Shown here piece by piece: positions 1 to 7,756 of a stretch of DNA of 64,000 bases. Under the pieces are notes generated by a model. It saw nothing but the letters and a program-made list of their open reading frames with translations. It had not been told where the DNA came from and ran no database searches. This stretch comes from Agromyces albus (GTDB lineage Bacteria > Actinomycetota > Actinomycetes > Actinomycetales > Microbacteriaceae), in contig NZ_JAUSWX010000001.1 in the NCBI RefSeq assembly GCF_030815405.1, forward strand, positions 2,108,001-2,172,000. Reading direction: 5' to 3'. The number at the start of each line of letters is the position of its first letter. Position 1 is the stretch's first letter. Position numbers and translations under genes: made by a program.

Positions 1-315
1 GGCCTGGAAGCCCGACTGGCCCGAGAGGAAACCGAGGTCGACGACGAGTTCGACGACTCCGTCGAGGCCCTGCCATGCCTCGGGGACGGTGCCGGTGACG
101 TGGAACCAGGTGGTGCCCCACGGCTTGCCCCACGCCGACCCGACGGTGAACGGCTCGAAGGCCTGCCCGACGGCCTCGGCGAACGGAACCGGTTCGTCGG
201 GCACCTCCCACGCGTTGATCGTGAGCGCAGCGCTGTCGCGGTAGAGGGCCGGCTTCACGCGTTCCTCCGAGAACCGGGCGATCCGGGCGCGAACGAGGGC
301 GGAGTTGTCGTGCAT
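1..315 (-). CDS. Alpha-mannosidase (GH38), N-terminal fragment cut by left window edge
   Basis: The first 105 codons of a gene that leaves the window are visible. Translation from the ATG at 315 begins MHDNSALVRARIARF and contains GKPWGTTWFHVTGTVPEAW, a stretch characteristic of the N-terminal domain of bacterial family 38 alpha-mannosidases (Trp-rich, substrate-site side of the beta domain). A Shine-Dalgarno AGGAG lies 6 bases before the ATG. It is the last visible gene of an operon whose upstream members are two sugar permeases, a sugar-binding lipoprotein and a secreted GH76 mannanase, so it probably trims imported alpha-mannooligosaccharides to mannose in the cytoplasm. The catalytic domain is outside the window, so the family call rests on the N-terminus and the context. 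Confidence 0.75.
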   Translation of the reverse strand, partial: MHDNSALVRARIARFSEERVKPALYRDSAALTINAWEVPDEPVPFAEAVGQAFEPFTVGSAWGKPWGTTWFHVTGTVPEAWQGLDGVVELVVDLGFLSGQSGFQA

Positions 316-343
316 GGGAGGCTCCTAGTGGATCGGGTGCGGG

Positions 344-1180
344 TCAGCCTTTGACGGCGCCTGCGAGTGCGGACGAACCGCCGAGCACGCGTGAGATGAA
401 CACGTACAGGGTGATGACGGGAACTGAGTAGAGCAGCGAGAAGGCGGCGAGCTGGCCGTAGGCGACGGTGCCGTATTGCCCGAAGAAGGCGAAGATGCTG
501 ACCGCGGCGGGGAGCTTGTCGGGCGAGAGCAGCAGCACGAACGGCACGAAGAAGTTCCCCCACGCTCCGATGAACACGAAGATGAACACCACCGCGAGGC
601 CCGGCCGCATGAGCGGCACGACGACGCGCGTGAGCGTCGTCATCATCGAAGCGCCGTCCATCCACGCGGCCTCCTCGAGGCTGATCGGGACGCTGTCCAT
701 GAAGCTCTTCGTCATGTAGATGGCCATCGGCAGGCTCGTGGCCGCGAGGAAGAGGATCGTGCCGCCCATGGAGTCGATGAGGTTGAAGGCGACGAAGAGG
801 CTGTAGACCGGCACCATCATCGCGGTGATCGGCAGGCATGTGCCGAACAGCACCCCGTAGAGGAACGGCTTGTTGATGCGCATCCGGTAGCGCGACAACG
901 GGTAGGCCGCCAGCACGGCGACGACGACGGTGATGAGGGCGCATCCGCCCGAGAGCACGAGGCTGTTCAGCAGCGGGACGAAGGCCTTCTCGGGCGTCAT
1001 CACGTCGACGAAGTTCTGGAGGGAGACGGCGTCGGGCAGCTTGATCGAGAGGGTCGCGCGTTCGTCGACCGAGGCGAGCACGAGCCAGACGAGCGGCAGC
1101 GCGAAGGCGGCGCCGATGAGCAGCAGCACGCCGTTCGACACGGCGCGGAGACTGCGCCGACTGGGAGAGGTCATGCCCAT
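344..1180 (-). CDS. CUT1 carbohydrate ABC transporter permease (MalG type)
   Basis: A 278-residue inner-membrane permease with about six hydrophobic segments, beginning after a short basic N-terminus (MGMTSPSRRSLRAV). The EAA loop is visible as EEAAWMDGASMMTTLTRVVVPLM, which contacts the ATPase. It ends with AGAVKG, typical of MalG/AraQ-type subunits. The ATG at 1180 starts two bases after the stop of the upstream permease, so the two are co-translated; an alternative ATG at 1174 is possible. No ATPase gene lies in the visible part of the operon. CUT1 systems commonly borrow a shared MsiK-type ATPase, which would explain this. The likely cargo is alpha-mannooligosaccharide, judged from the flanking GH76 and GH38 genes. 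Confidence 0.9.
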   Translation of the reverse strand: MGMTSPSRRSLRAVSNGVLLLIGAAFALPLVWLVLASVDERATLSIKLPDAVSLQNFVDVMTPEKAFVPLLNSLVLSGGCALITVVVAVLAAYPLSRYRMRINKPFLYGVLFGTCLPITAMMVPVYSLFVAFNLIDSMGGTILFLAATSLPMAIYMTKSFMDSVPISLEEAAWMDGASMMTTLTRVVVPLMRPGLAVVFIFVFIGAWGNFFVPFVLLLSPDKLPAAVSIFAFFGQYGTVAYGQLAAFSLLYSVPVITLYVFISRVLGGSSALAGAVKG

Positions 1181-1182
1181 GG

Positions 1183-2136
1183 TCAGTCCACCTCCGGCTT
1201 GAGCGCTCGGAGGTACACCACGGAGAACACGGCCCCGACGAGCAGCAGGATCGTGGCGATCGCGGTTCCGAAGCCGAGCTTGCCGAACTGGAACGCCTCC
1301 TGATACGCGAGCACCGGCAGCGTGGAGCTGTCGGTGCCCGGCCCTCCTCCCGTCATGACGAAGATGAGCGTGAACACCGACAGCGTCTGGAGGGTCGTGA
1401 GCATGAGGTTGGTCGAGATGCTGCGCCGGATCATCGGCACGGTGATGAACGCGAGCCGCTGCCATCCGCGGGCCCCGTCGACCTCGGCGGATTCGGTGGT
1501 GATCTCGGGCGGCACGTCCTGCAGCGCCGCCGAGTACACGAGCATCGAGAATGCCGTGCCGCGCCAGATGTTCGCGAGGATCACGGCGAGCATCGGGGTC
1601 GCGTAAAGCCAGTTCGTCCCCTCGAGGCCGACCGAGGCGAGCAGCGTGTTGAGGGTGCCCGTGTCGTTGAAGAACGCATAGGCGGCGAACGAGGCCACGA
1701 TCTCGGGAAGCACCCATGCGGTCACCACGAAGGTGCCGACCATGCCGCGGGTGAACCGGCTCGAGGAGCGCATCAGGATCGCGAGCCCGAGGCCGAGCAC
1801 GTTCTGGCCGACGATCGCCGACGCGACGAGGAACACGAGCGTGAGCATGATCGACTTCGGGAAGTCGGGGTCGGCGAACAGCTCCGCGTAGTTGGCGAAG
1901 CCGACGAACGTCGAACCCTGGGCCGCCGATCCGGTGAGGGATGCGTCGGTGAACGACCCGTAGAACGAGCTGATCACCGGCCCGAGCAGGAAGATCGCGA
2001 GCAGCACGATCGCGGGCACGAGCGGAACGCTGCGGACGAGCGAGCGGCGGACTCCGGCCCGGGGCCGGCCGGGCCGGGGAGCATCTCCCCGGCCCGACCC
2101 GGCGACGGGTCGTACCTCTTCTGCGACGATGGCCAT
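1183..2136 (-). CDS. CUT1 carbohydrate ABC transporter permease (MalF type)
   Basis: A 317-residue integral membrane protein. After a Gly/Pro/Arg-rich cytoplasmic N-terminus of about 35 residues, six hydrophobic spans follow (first VPAIVLLAIFLLGPVISSF). The EAA motif appears as TESAEVDGARGWQRLAFITVPMI. It pairs with the MalG-type subunit just downstream to form the translocation channel for the sugar bound by the lipoprotein encoded upstream. The ATG at 2136 lies only three bases from the stop of the binding-protein gene. The DNA encoding residues 14-23 forms a perfect 12-bp hairpin (2070-2096), described separately, which may set the expression ratio of binding protein to permease. Confidence 0.9.
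   Translation of the reverse strand: MAIVAEEVRPVAGSGRGDAPRPGRPRAGVRRSLVRSVPLVPAIVLLAIFLLGPVISSFYGSFTDASLTGSAAQGSTFVGFANYAELFADPDFPKSIMLTLVFLVASAIVGQNVLGLGLAILMRSSSRFTRGMVGTFVVTAWVLPEIVASFAAYAFFNDTGTLNTLLASVGLEGTNWLYATPMLAVILANIWRGTAFSMLVYSAALQDVPPEITTESAEVDGARGWQRLAFITVPMIRRSISTNLMLTTLQTLSVFTLIFVMTGGGPGTDSSTLPVLAYQEAFQFGKLGFGTAIATILLLVGAVFSVVYLRALKPEVD
2070..2096 (-). other. Perfect 12-bp stem-loop inside the 5' end of the first permease gene
   Basis: The arms 2070-2081 and 2085-2096 are exact reverse complements (CGGGCCGGGGAG / CTCCCCGGCCCG) with a 3-base loop, so the mRNA can form a nearly all-GC hairpin. It begins about 40 bases after the permease ATG and lies in its low-complexity N-terminal codons. 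There is no U-run on either side, so it is not a canonical intrinsic terminator. The usual place for such a hairpin in solute-binding-protein operons is the gap between binding-protein and permease genes, but here that gap is three bases. A role as attenuator or 3' decay barrier for the binding-protein mRNA is my inference. Confidence 0.6.
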
Positions 2137-2139
2137 CGG

Positions 2140-3486
2140 CTAGCTCGTGGTGTTCTCTTCGCCCACGATCCTCACGACGGCTTCGTCGTAGGCGGCCGCG
2201 GCCTCAGCGGGACTCTGCTGCCCGGTCATCACCGCCTCCATCGCGATCGTGATCTCGCTCGAGATCTTGCCGTAGTCGCTCGTGGCCGGCCGGAAGTTCG
2301 TGACGGCCACGATCTCCGAGAAGAAGCCGAACGTCGGGTTGGCCGCCTGGTAGTCGGGGTCTTCCGAGACGTCGCTGCGCACCGCGATCTGGCTCGCCGC
2401 GATGTCGTAGGACTGCGAGTTGTCCTTGTCGAGGGCCAATGCGATGAAGTCCCATGCGGCGTCCTTGTTCTTCGACTTCGAGCCCATCGCCAGGGTCCAA
2501 CCGCCCGACATGCTGTTCGCTCCGGGCTCGTCGCCGTTCTGGGTCGGCATCGGCGCCTGTCCCATGACGTCGTTCCACTCGGGCCACGGCGCGGTGCCGG
2601 TCTCGAGCCACGTGCCGCTCAGCCACGAGCCGTCGAGGTTGATCGCGAGCTTGCCCTGCGGGAGCCACTCGCTCGCGACGATGTTGCCGATGTTCTTGTC
2701 GAGCGCCTGCTCGGGTGTCGGGCCGAGCCCGCCCTGGTAGAGGTCGCCGATGAAGGCCAGGGAGTCCTCGAAGCCCTGGGAGCCGGTCACCCACTTCTTC
2801 GCGTCGGCGTCGTAGAGGGTGTCACCCGTGCCGTAGAGCAGCATCTCGAAGCCCTGCATCGCCGCGGCCTCGCCCTGGGCCTTGCCCGAGTAGACGTTCA
2901 GCGGGACGACATCGGGGAGCTTCGCCTTGATCGTGGCGGCCGCGTCGAGCACGTCCTCCCAGGTCGCGGGTTCCCACGGCACGGGCAGGCCCGCTTGCTC
3001 GAAGAGGTCCTTGTTGTACCAGAGGGCGCGGGTGTCGGTGCCCATGGGGATGCCATAGGTCTTGCCATCGGAGCTGAGGCCCGCGCTCTTCGCGTTGTCG
3101 TAGAACATGTCCCACTCGTCCCAGGCCTCGGTGTACTCGTCGAGCGGGGCGAGGTAGCCGGCATCGGCGTCGGACTCCACCATGAAGGTGTCCTCGTACA
3201 TCACGTCAGGGGCGGTCGCGGCGGACTGGTTCATGAGCGCGAGCTTCGTGAAGTAGTCGTTCTGCTGTGCCTCGATCGGCACGAGTTCGACGGTCAGTCC
3301 CTCGTTCTCCGCTTCGAATGCGTCCTTGACCTGCTTCATGTGGGCGTCGAGCTGCGTGAAGGTGCCGAACTTCTGGTAGGCGACCTTGATGGTGTCGGAT
3401 GCCTCGCCGCCGTCGGCCGAGCAGCCTGACAGGATGAGCAGGCCCGCCGCGGCGAGCGCCGTTGCCGCCGTGAATGTGTGCTTCAT
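2140..3486 (-). CDS. CUT1 sugar-binding lipoprotein of ABC transporter
   Basis: A 448-residue extracytoplasmic solute-binding protein. The N-terminus is a lipoprotein signal, MKHTFTAATALAAAGLLILSGCSA, cleaved before the Cys of the lipobox LSGC. The mature part has the family 1 sugar-binding layout: KVAYQKFGTF near the start, a TAPDVMYEDTF segment, Trp-rich ligand-contact regions (WDEWDMF, ALWYNKDLF) and a C-terminal helix bundle. It captures the sugar outside the membrane and delivers it to the two permeases that follow. An AAGGAGA Shine-Dalgarno precedes the ATG at 3486. The gene lies 27 bases downstream of the secreted mannanase, so released mannooligosaccharides are the likely ligand; this is inferred from context. 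Confidence 0.9.
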   Translation of the reverse strand: MKHTFTAATALAAAGLLILSGCSADGGEASDTIKVAYQKFGTFTQLDAHMKQVKDAFEAENEGLTVELVPIEAQQNDYFTKLALMNQSAATAPDVMYEDTFMVESDADAGYLAPLDEYTEAWDEWDMFYDNAKSAGLSSDGKTYGIPMGTDTRALWYNKDLFEQAGLPVPWEPATWEDVLDAAATIKAKLPDVVPLNVYSGKAQGEAAAMQGFEMLLYGTGDTLYDADAKKWVTGSQGFEDSLAFIGDLYQGGLGPTPEQALDKNIGNIVASEWLPQGKLAINLDGSWLSGTWLETGTAPWPEWNDVMGQAPMPTQNGDEPGANSMSGGWTLAMGSKSKNKDAAWDFIALALDKDNSQSYDIAASQIAVRSDVSEDPDYQAANPTFGFFSEIVAVTNFRPATSDYGKISSEITIAMEAVMTGQQSPAEAAAAYDEAVVRIVGEENTTS

Positions 3487-3513
3487 GGATTCTCCTTGTG
3501 GTGTGCGTGGGGA

Positions 3514-4722
3514 TCAGTACAGGTCGCGCCATTGACTGGGTGTCCAGCTGAGCACCGCGTAGATCTGCACCATCGCGGCCTGTTCGAGCAGCTGGGTGTG
3601 CGTGCCGTCGAAGACGAAGAGCCCGGTCGACGCGTCGCGGTTCTCCGACCAGACCCGGTCGGCATAGTCCTGCATGGCGTCCCGATAGGTCGAACCACCC
3701 GTCACGGACTCGAGCAGCAGCAGGTTCTTGAAGAAGATCGAGTTGAAGAACGCCGGCTGGTCGGCCAGTCGCCCTTCCTCGATGTAGTAGCGGTGAGCGG
3801 CCTCCGCGATCCGCGAGGCCTCGTCGAGGTACCGCTGCTCGCCGGTCACCTCGTAGAGCAGCACGTTCACGCCGACGGGCACACCCTGGTTGTACGACCA
3901 GATCGTGCGCTCGATGTTTCCCTCCAGGTCGAGGTGGTCCCAGTAGAGACCGTCGGGCCGCTGGAGGTGGTCGTTGGTCCACGAGTACATCCGCAGCGCC
4001 CAGTCGAGGTAGCTCTGCTCACCCGTGATCTGGTAGAGGCGCAGGCCGAGTTGGGCTCCGGGCATGTTGGAGACGGTGTTCCGGTCACTGCTCCAGGGGG
4101 CTTGCGTCCAGAAGACCCCGCCCGGGTTCGGGTGGGTCTCGTCGGTGTCCCAGCCCGAGACGACGAGGTCGAAGATCTGCACGGCGCGTTCGAGCGCCAC
4201 CTCGTCGCCGTCGGTCAGGTACCGCTGCACGTCGAGGAGCCCGACCCACTGGTTGTCGTCGTAGAAGTAGTCGCCTCCGTCGCCGTACTCGCCGACCGGG
4301 TATGAGGCGTATCCGGGGAGCCCGGTCGTGCCGCCGTCGGCATCCCAGTAGTGCTCCTGTCCGGCTGCCGCCGTGGCGAGCGCCGCGTCGTAGCGACGAC
4401 CGCTGATGCCGGGTTGGTTGGCGAGGTCGGCGATGGCGATGTGGGCCTGTGAGAAGGGCCACTCGAACGCGTACGGCCGGTCGTGTGACTCGGCGGGGAA
4501 CTGCTCACGGTAGAGCCCGCTTCCGTCGTCGACGGCGAAGTGTTGCTGCATCGCCGTGTACGCCGAGTCGGCACGCTGGGCGTTGTCGTGGCGGTTGACC
4601 GCAGGACGGGAGTCATCGGCAACCGGCTGCTCGGCCGTTGCCGCCGCTGCTGGAGCGAATACCGAGAGGACGAGTGCCGAGGCCGCTGCGACACAGGCCG
4701 CTGAGGCGAGATTGCGCTTCAT
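3514..4722 (-). CDS. Secreted glycoside hydrolase family 76 (endo-alpha-1,6-mannanase-like)
   Basis: A 402-residue exported enzyme. The start at 4722 has a strong Shine-Dalgarno (AAAGGAGA, 5 bases upstream) and gives a Sec signal peptide MKRNLASAACVAAASALVLS ending near APAAAATA; an earlier in-frame start would bury this signal. The mature part is an alpha/alpha-barrel rich in Trp and Tyr, with the adjacent aspartates of YFYDDNQWVGLL that match the catalytic Asp pair of GH76. The family cleaves alpha-1,6-linked mannan backbones of yeast or actinobacterial envelope polysaccharides. It is the first gene of an operon with a sugar ABC transporter and a GH38 mannosidase, consistent with outside cutting, import and inside trimming. 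GH125 or a related alpha/alpha-barrel family is the alternative. Confidence 0.82.
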   Translation of the reverse strand: MKRNLASAACVAAASALVLSVFAPAAAATAEQPVADDSRPAVNRHDNAQRADSAYTAMQQHFAVDDGSGLYREQFPAESHDRPYAFEWPFSQAHIAIADLANQPGISGRRYDAALATAAAGQEHYWDADGGTTGLPGYASYPVGEYGDGGDYFYDDNQWVGLLDVQRYLTDGDEVALERAVQIFDLVVSGWDTDETHPNPGGVFWTQAPWSSDRNTVSNMPGAQLGLRLYQITGEQSYLDWALRMYSWTNDHLQRPDGLYWDHLDLEGNIERTIWSYNQGVPVGVNVLLYEVTGEQRYLDEASRIAEAAHRYYIEEGRLADQPAFFNSIFFKNLLLLESVTGGSTYRDAMQDYADRVWSENRDASTGLFVFDGTHTQLLEQAAMVQIYAVLSWTPSQWRDLY

Positions 4723-4785
4723 GGATCTCCTTTGATTCCAATGGCCGCTGGCAGTGGCAGCGCTGCCGAGGGCCTGACGCCTATA

Positions 4786-4814
4786 ACTAAAACGCATGGA
4801 CTAATTATTGTCAA
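4786..4814 (-). promoter_or_regulatory. Promoter of the alpha-mannan operon
   Basis: On the minus strand a consensus -35 TTGACA (4814-4809) is followed after 17 bases by TTTAGT (4791-4786) as -10. The segment is AT-rich against a very GC-rich background. Two direct copies of ACTAA (plus-strand 4786-4790 and 4800-4804) overlap the core promoter, and a perfect palindrome GGCAGCGCTGCC (4756-4767) lies in the leader before the mannanase ATG; either could be an operator. The ROK regulator encoded just upstream is the obvious candidate to bind here. The promoter is seen directly; the operators are inferred. Confidence 0.7.
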
Positions 4815-4876
4815 CCGTCATTCTTCCGCGTTCCGAGCGCCTGTAGGAGCTCGGACGGGTGGTCGCGCGCAGCGCC

Positions 4877-6115
4877 TCAGCTCGAGATCAACAGTGCCGA
4901 CGGGCGCGGCGAGAGCGCATCGTCGAGCACCAGGCACGCGGCGCCGACGGCGGCGACGTCATCGCCGATGCTCGAGACGGTGACGGCGATGGGATGCGTC
5001 GTCACGAGCGCGGGCGACGAGTCGACCAGCTCGGACACCCGACGCAACACGAGGTTCGACACGCGATTCCAGTACGGCCCACCGAACACCGCCGTGTCGA
5101 CGTCGAGCAGGTTGGCGACCGTCACCACCGCAACGGAGATCCGGTTCGCCATCGCCTCGAGCACAGCGGATGCGTCGGTGTCGCCGCCCTCGGCGAGCGC
5201 GGCGATCTGCGCGAGGCCCGCATCCACCTCGGTGCCACCCAGGCGACCGGCGGGCGCCGTGATCAGGCCCGACGCGATCGCCGATGCCACCAGCGCACGC
5301 GGCATGATCGAGTCGCCGAGGCATCCGCGTCGACCGCAGCCGCAGACCGGCCCGTCGGGATCGACGATGATGTGGCCGGCATCACCCGCGTTGTTGGTCG
5401 CGCCCCGCACCGCCTCGTGCGCGATGGCGAGACCGACACCGACTCCCGTGCCGTAGTAGAAGAACATGAAGTCGTCGCGCTCGTGTCCGGAGCTCATCCA
5501 GAGCTCGGCGACGGTGGCCGCGGTGACGTCCTTCTCGAGCAGCACCGTCAGCCCCGTCGATTCGGCGAGGGCGTCGCGGAGTGCGACGCCGTGCCAGCCC
5601 TCCAGGAGCGGCGGGTCGAGCACCACGCCCTGCTCGAGGTCGAGCGGCCCCGGAGCCGCGATGCCCACCCCGAGCACCCGGGAACGATCCACTCCGGCGT
5701 CGGCGATGATGGCGTCGATGGAATCGCGCATCCCGGCGATGACCCGTTCGGGCGTGACGCCCGACGGCGTTCTCGTGGCCGTGTGCGCCACCACGCGGCC
5801 GTCGAGGTCGAGCACGACGTAGGTGATCACCGCGGGGTCGAGGTGGACCCCGATCGCGTAGCCGCCCGATGGGTCCAGCTGCAGGATGATCCGCGGCTTG
5901 CCCACGCCGAGTATCCGCTGCCCGGCCTCCCGGATGATGCCGTCGTCGAGCAGCCGGCGCGAGACGTTCGAGACGGTCTGCGCGCTCAGCCCGGTCTGCT
6001 CGGCGATCTCGACGCGACTCAATCCCTCGCGGTTGCGCCGGATCGTGTCGAGGATGACGATCTGGTTGAATCCGCCGAGCGCATGGACGTTCGTGCCTCG
6101 TCGCACGCGCGTCAC
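4877..6115 (-). CDS. ROK-family transcriptional regulator (XylR/NagC type) of the alpha-mannan operon
   Basis: A 412-residue regulator. Residues 15-75 hold a winged helix-turn-helix (LSRVEIAEQTGLSAQTVSNV). The rest is a ROK sugar-kinase-like domain with a DLDGRVV strand, GIAAPGP, FYYGTGVGVGLA and the zinc site CGCGRRGCLG. The GTG start at 6115 has a G-rich Shine-Dalgarno directly before it. The gene lies upstream of, and on the same strand as, the GH76-transporter-GH38 genes, separated by 154 bases that hold a separate promoter. ROK repressors usually release DNA on binding a sugar or sugar phosphate, so it probably senses mannose or a mannooligosaccharide. The ligand is inferred from neighbours only. 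Confidence 0.87.
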   Translation of the reverse strand: MTRVRRGTNVHALGGFNQIVILDTIRRNREGLSRVEIAEQTGLSAQTVSNVSRRLLDDGIIREAGQRILGVGKPRIILQLDPSGGYAIGVHLDPAVITYVVLDLDGRVVAHTATRTPSGVTPERVIAGMRDSIDAIIADAGVDRSRVLGVGIAAPGPLDLEQGVVLDPPLLEGWHGVALRDALAESTGLTVLLEKDVTAATVAELWMSSGHERDDFMFFYYGTGVGVGLAIAHEAVRGATNNAGDAGHIIVDPDGPVCGCGRRGCLGDSIMPRALVASAIASGLITAPAGRLGGTEVDAGLAQIAALAEGGDTDASAVLEAMANRISVAVVTVANLLDVDTAVFGGPYWNRVSNLVLRRVSELVDSSPALVTTHPIAVTVSSIGDDVAAVGAACLVLDDALSPRPSALLISS

Positions 6116-6230
6116 CCCCTCGAGCCGTCTGTCACCAGTATGCCGTTCGAGCGACGGATGTCTCGTCGTGCGACACGGAGCGCACTCGGGGAACGCCGAG
6201 CGGGCGTGTCGGGCTATGTCGTACGGGGCG

Positions 6231-6941
6231 TCAGCGCGAGCTCAGGGCGGTCCACGCCTCGAGCGCCGCCGCCATCTCGGCCTGCTTCTTGCTCGAACCC
6301 TCACCGGATGCCTCGGCGAGCCCGCCGACGGTGACCGTCGCGACGAAGTGCTTGTTGTGGTCGGGGCCGCTCTCGACCACCGTGTAGACCGGTGCGGGGG
6401 CGCCGCGCCGTGCGGCGATCTCCTGGAGGCTCGTCTTCGGGTCCATCGCCGCACCGAATCGCGCGGGGTCGAGCAGGAGCGGCGCGACGAGCCGCAGCAC
6501 GAGCGCCGTGGCTGCATCGCCCCCGGCGTCGAGGTAGACCGCGCCGATGATCGCCTCAACGGTGTCGGCGAGGATCGACGGCTTGTCGGCGCCGCCCGTC
6601 ATGGTCTCGCCACGACCGAGCCGGATGAACGGGCCGAGACCGATCGACCGGCCGACCTCGGCCAGTGCGGCACTCGAGACGAGGCTCGCTCGACGCTTGG
6701 CGAGTTCGCCCTCTTCGAGGTCGGGGTGGTCGCGGAAGAGCTTGACAGTGACGGCTTGCCCGAGAATCGAATCGCCGAGGAACTCGAGGCGCTCGTTGGT
6801 GGGGATGCCACCGTTCTCGTACGCGAACGACCGGTGCGTGAGCGCGAGCAGCAGCAACTCGGGGTCTACGGCGATGTGCAGTCGCTGCTGCAACTCGTCG
6901 AGCGTGTACTCCCCGTGCCCTGTGTGCTCCGTTCGCGTCAC
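6231..6941 (-). CDS. rnc: Ribonuclease III
   Basis: A 236-residue endoribonuclease for double-stranded RNA, used in rRNA processing. The signature [12 protein letters not shown] lies in the N-terminal catalytic domain together with [10 protein letters not shown], the acidic [14 protein letters not shown] helix, and a C-terminal double-stranded RNA-binding domain ([13 protein letters not shown] to [15 protein letters not shown]). I chose the GTG at 6941 because the frame further upstream would run backwards through rpmF; no strong Shine-Dalgarno is visible, so the exact start is uncertain. It follows rpmF and yceD in the standard actinobacterial order. In relatives mutM or smc usually follows rnc; here the mannan locus follows instead. 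Confidence 0.95.
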   Translation of the reverse strand: MTRTEHTGHGEYTLDELQQRLHIAVDPELLLLALTHRSFAYENGGIPTNERLEFLGDSILGQAVTVKLFRDHPDLEEGELAKRRASLVSSAALAEVGRSIGLGPFIRLGRGETMTGGADKPSILADTVEAIIGAVYLDAGGDAATALVLRLVAPLLLDPARFGAAMDPKTSLQEIAARRGAPAPVYTVVESGPDHNKHFVATVTVGGLAEASGEGSSKKQAEMAAALEAWTALSSR

Positions 6942-6969
6942 GACCGGTCGAAGGCTTGGTTCTGGCCGA

Positions 6970-7173
6970 CTAGACGTCGGCGACCTTGCGGCCCTTGTAC
7001 TCGAGGAAGAGCGGGGTGCCCGCGGAGTCCTCGACGACCTTCGCACGGTGCGGAAGGCTGTAGGTGACCTTGCCGTTCTCGACGGTCTTGACGAGGGTGG
7101 GGACCTCGGCCTTCCACTGCGAACGGCGCGCGTGCGTGTTCGAGCGTGACTTCTTCCGCTTCGGAACAGCCAT
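6970..7173 (-). CDS. rpmF: 50S ribosomal protein L32
   Basis: A 67-residue basic protein beginning [20 protein letters not shown], the canonical L32 N-terminus. It carries no zinc-binding cysteine pairs, so it is the Cys-less (zinc-independent) form. The ATG at 7173 lies two bases after the stop of yceD, and the order yceD-rpmF-rnc is conserved in bacteria. It is a structural protein of the large ribosomal subunit. Confidence 0.97.
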   Translation of the reverse strand: MAVPKRKKSRSNTHARRSQWKAEVPTLVKTVENGKVTYSLPHRAKVVEDSAGTPLFLEYKGRKVADV

Positions 7174-7175
7174 GT

Positions 7176-7745
7176 CTATCTCTCTTCTCTCTGCTGGTCG
7201 GTATCGGATGCGTCATCCGAACCGTTGTCTCGGGAAGCCGCGAACCCAGCGAGCGTCGACCATCGCGGGTCGACGTGCTCAGGGGTGACGAGTTCCGGAT
7301 GATCGGCTAGCCGGAGCCCGGTCTCAGGGTCGAGACCCGGGCAGTCCGGCCGGCACACCGGCTGGAACGGCAGTGCCAGCACTACCGCATCTCGGATGAG
7401 TGATTCAAGATCCACGTGGTCGTCTTGAACCTCATACTCGAAAGCTTCTCCAGAATGATACGCGAAAAGCTCCTGGAACTCGACTTCGACGGGAAGGGCG
7501 ATGTCGATGAGACACCGACCGCACTCTCCTTCGGCGATCGCGTCGACCTCGGCGGTCGCGAGAATGCCCTCGTGCACCGACTCGAGCCGCACATCGACGT
7601 CGAGCTCGGAGCCCGCGCGCACGGCGACGAGGCCCTCGCCCATCGGGTCGACGACGGCGACGGCGAGTCGCTGCTCGCGCATCTCACCCGGTCGGTTGAG
7701 GATGTCGCGCACGTTCAGTCGGAACGGTGAATGCTGAATGGCCAC
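7176..7745 (-). CDS. YceD family protein (DUF177), associated with 23S rRNA and L32
   Basis: A 189-residue protein of the YceD/DUF177 family. Characteristic pieces are the N-terminal LNVRDILNRPGEMRE, the central CGRCLIDIALPVEVEFQELF with its Cys-x2-Cys, and the C-terminal CRPDCPGLDPETG. Family members accompany rpmF in nearly all bacteria and have been linked to 23S rRNA accumulation. The start is a GTG at 7745 without a clear Shine-Dalgarno. The gene is 11 bases from the transglutaminase gene upstream, so it may be co-transcribed with block 2 here. Confidence 0.9.
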   Translation of the reverse strand: MAIQHSPFRLNVRDILNRPGEMREQRLAVAVVDPMGEGLVAVRAGSELDVDVRLESVHEGILATAEVDAIAEGECGRCLIDIALPVEVEFQELFAYHSGEAFEYEVQDDHVDLESLIRDAVVLALPFQPVCRPDCPGLDPETGLRLADHPELVTPEHVDPRWSTLAGFAASRDNGSDDASDTDQQREER

Positions 7746-7756
7746 GATGGACGATT

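Noticed and set aside
4859..6334. A plus-strand open frame of 491 codons over the first ROK gene
   Set aside because: Antisense shadow of the regulator; composition (Arg, His, Asp) is that of reversed GC-rich codons.
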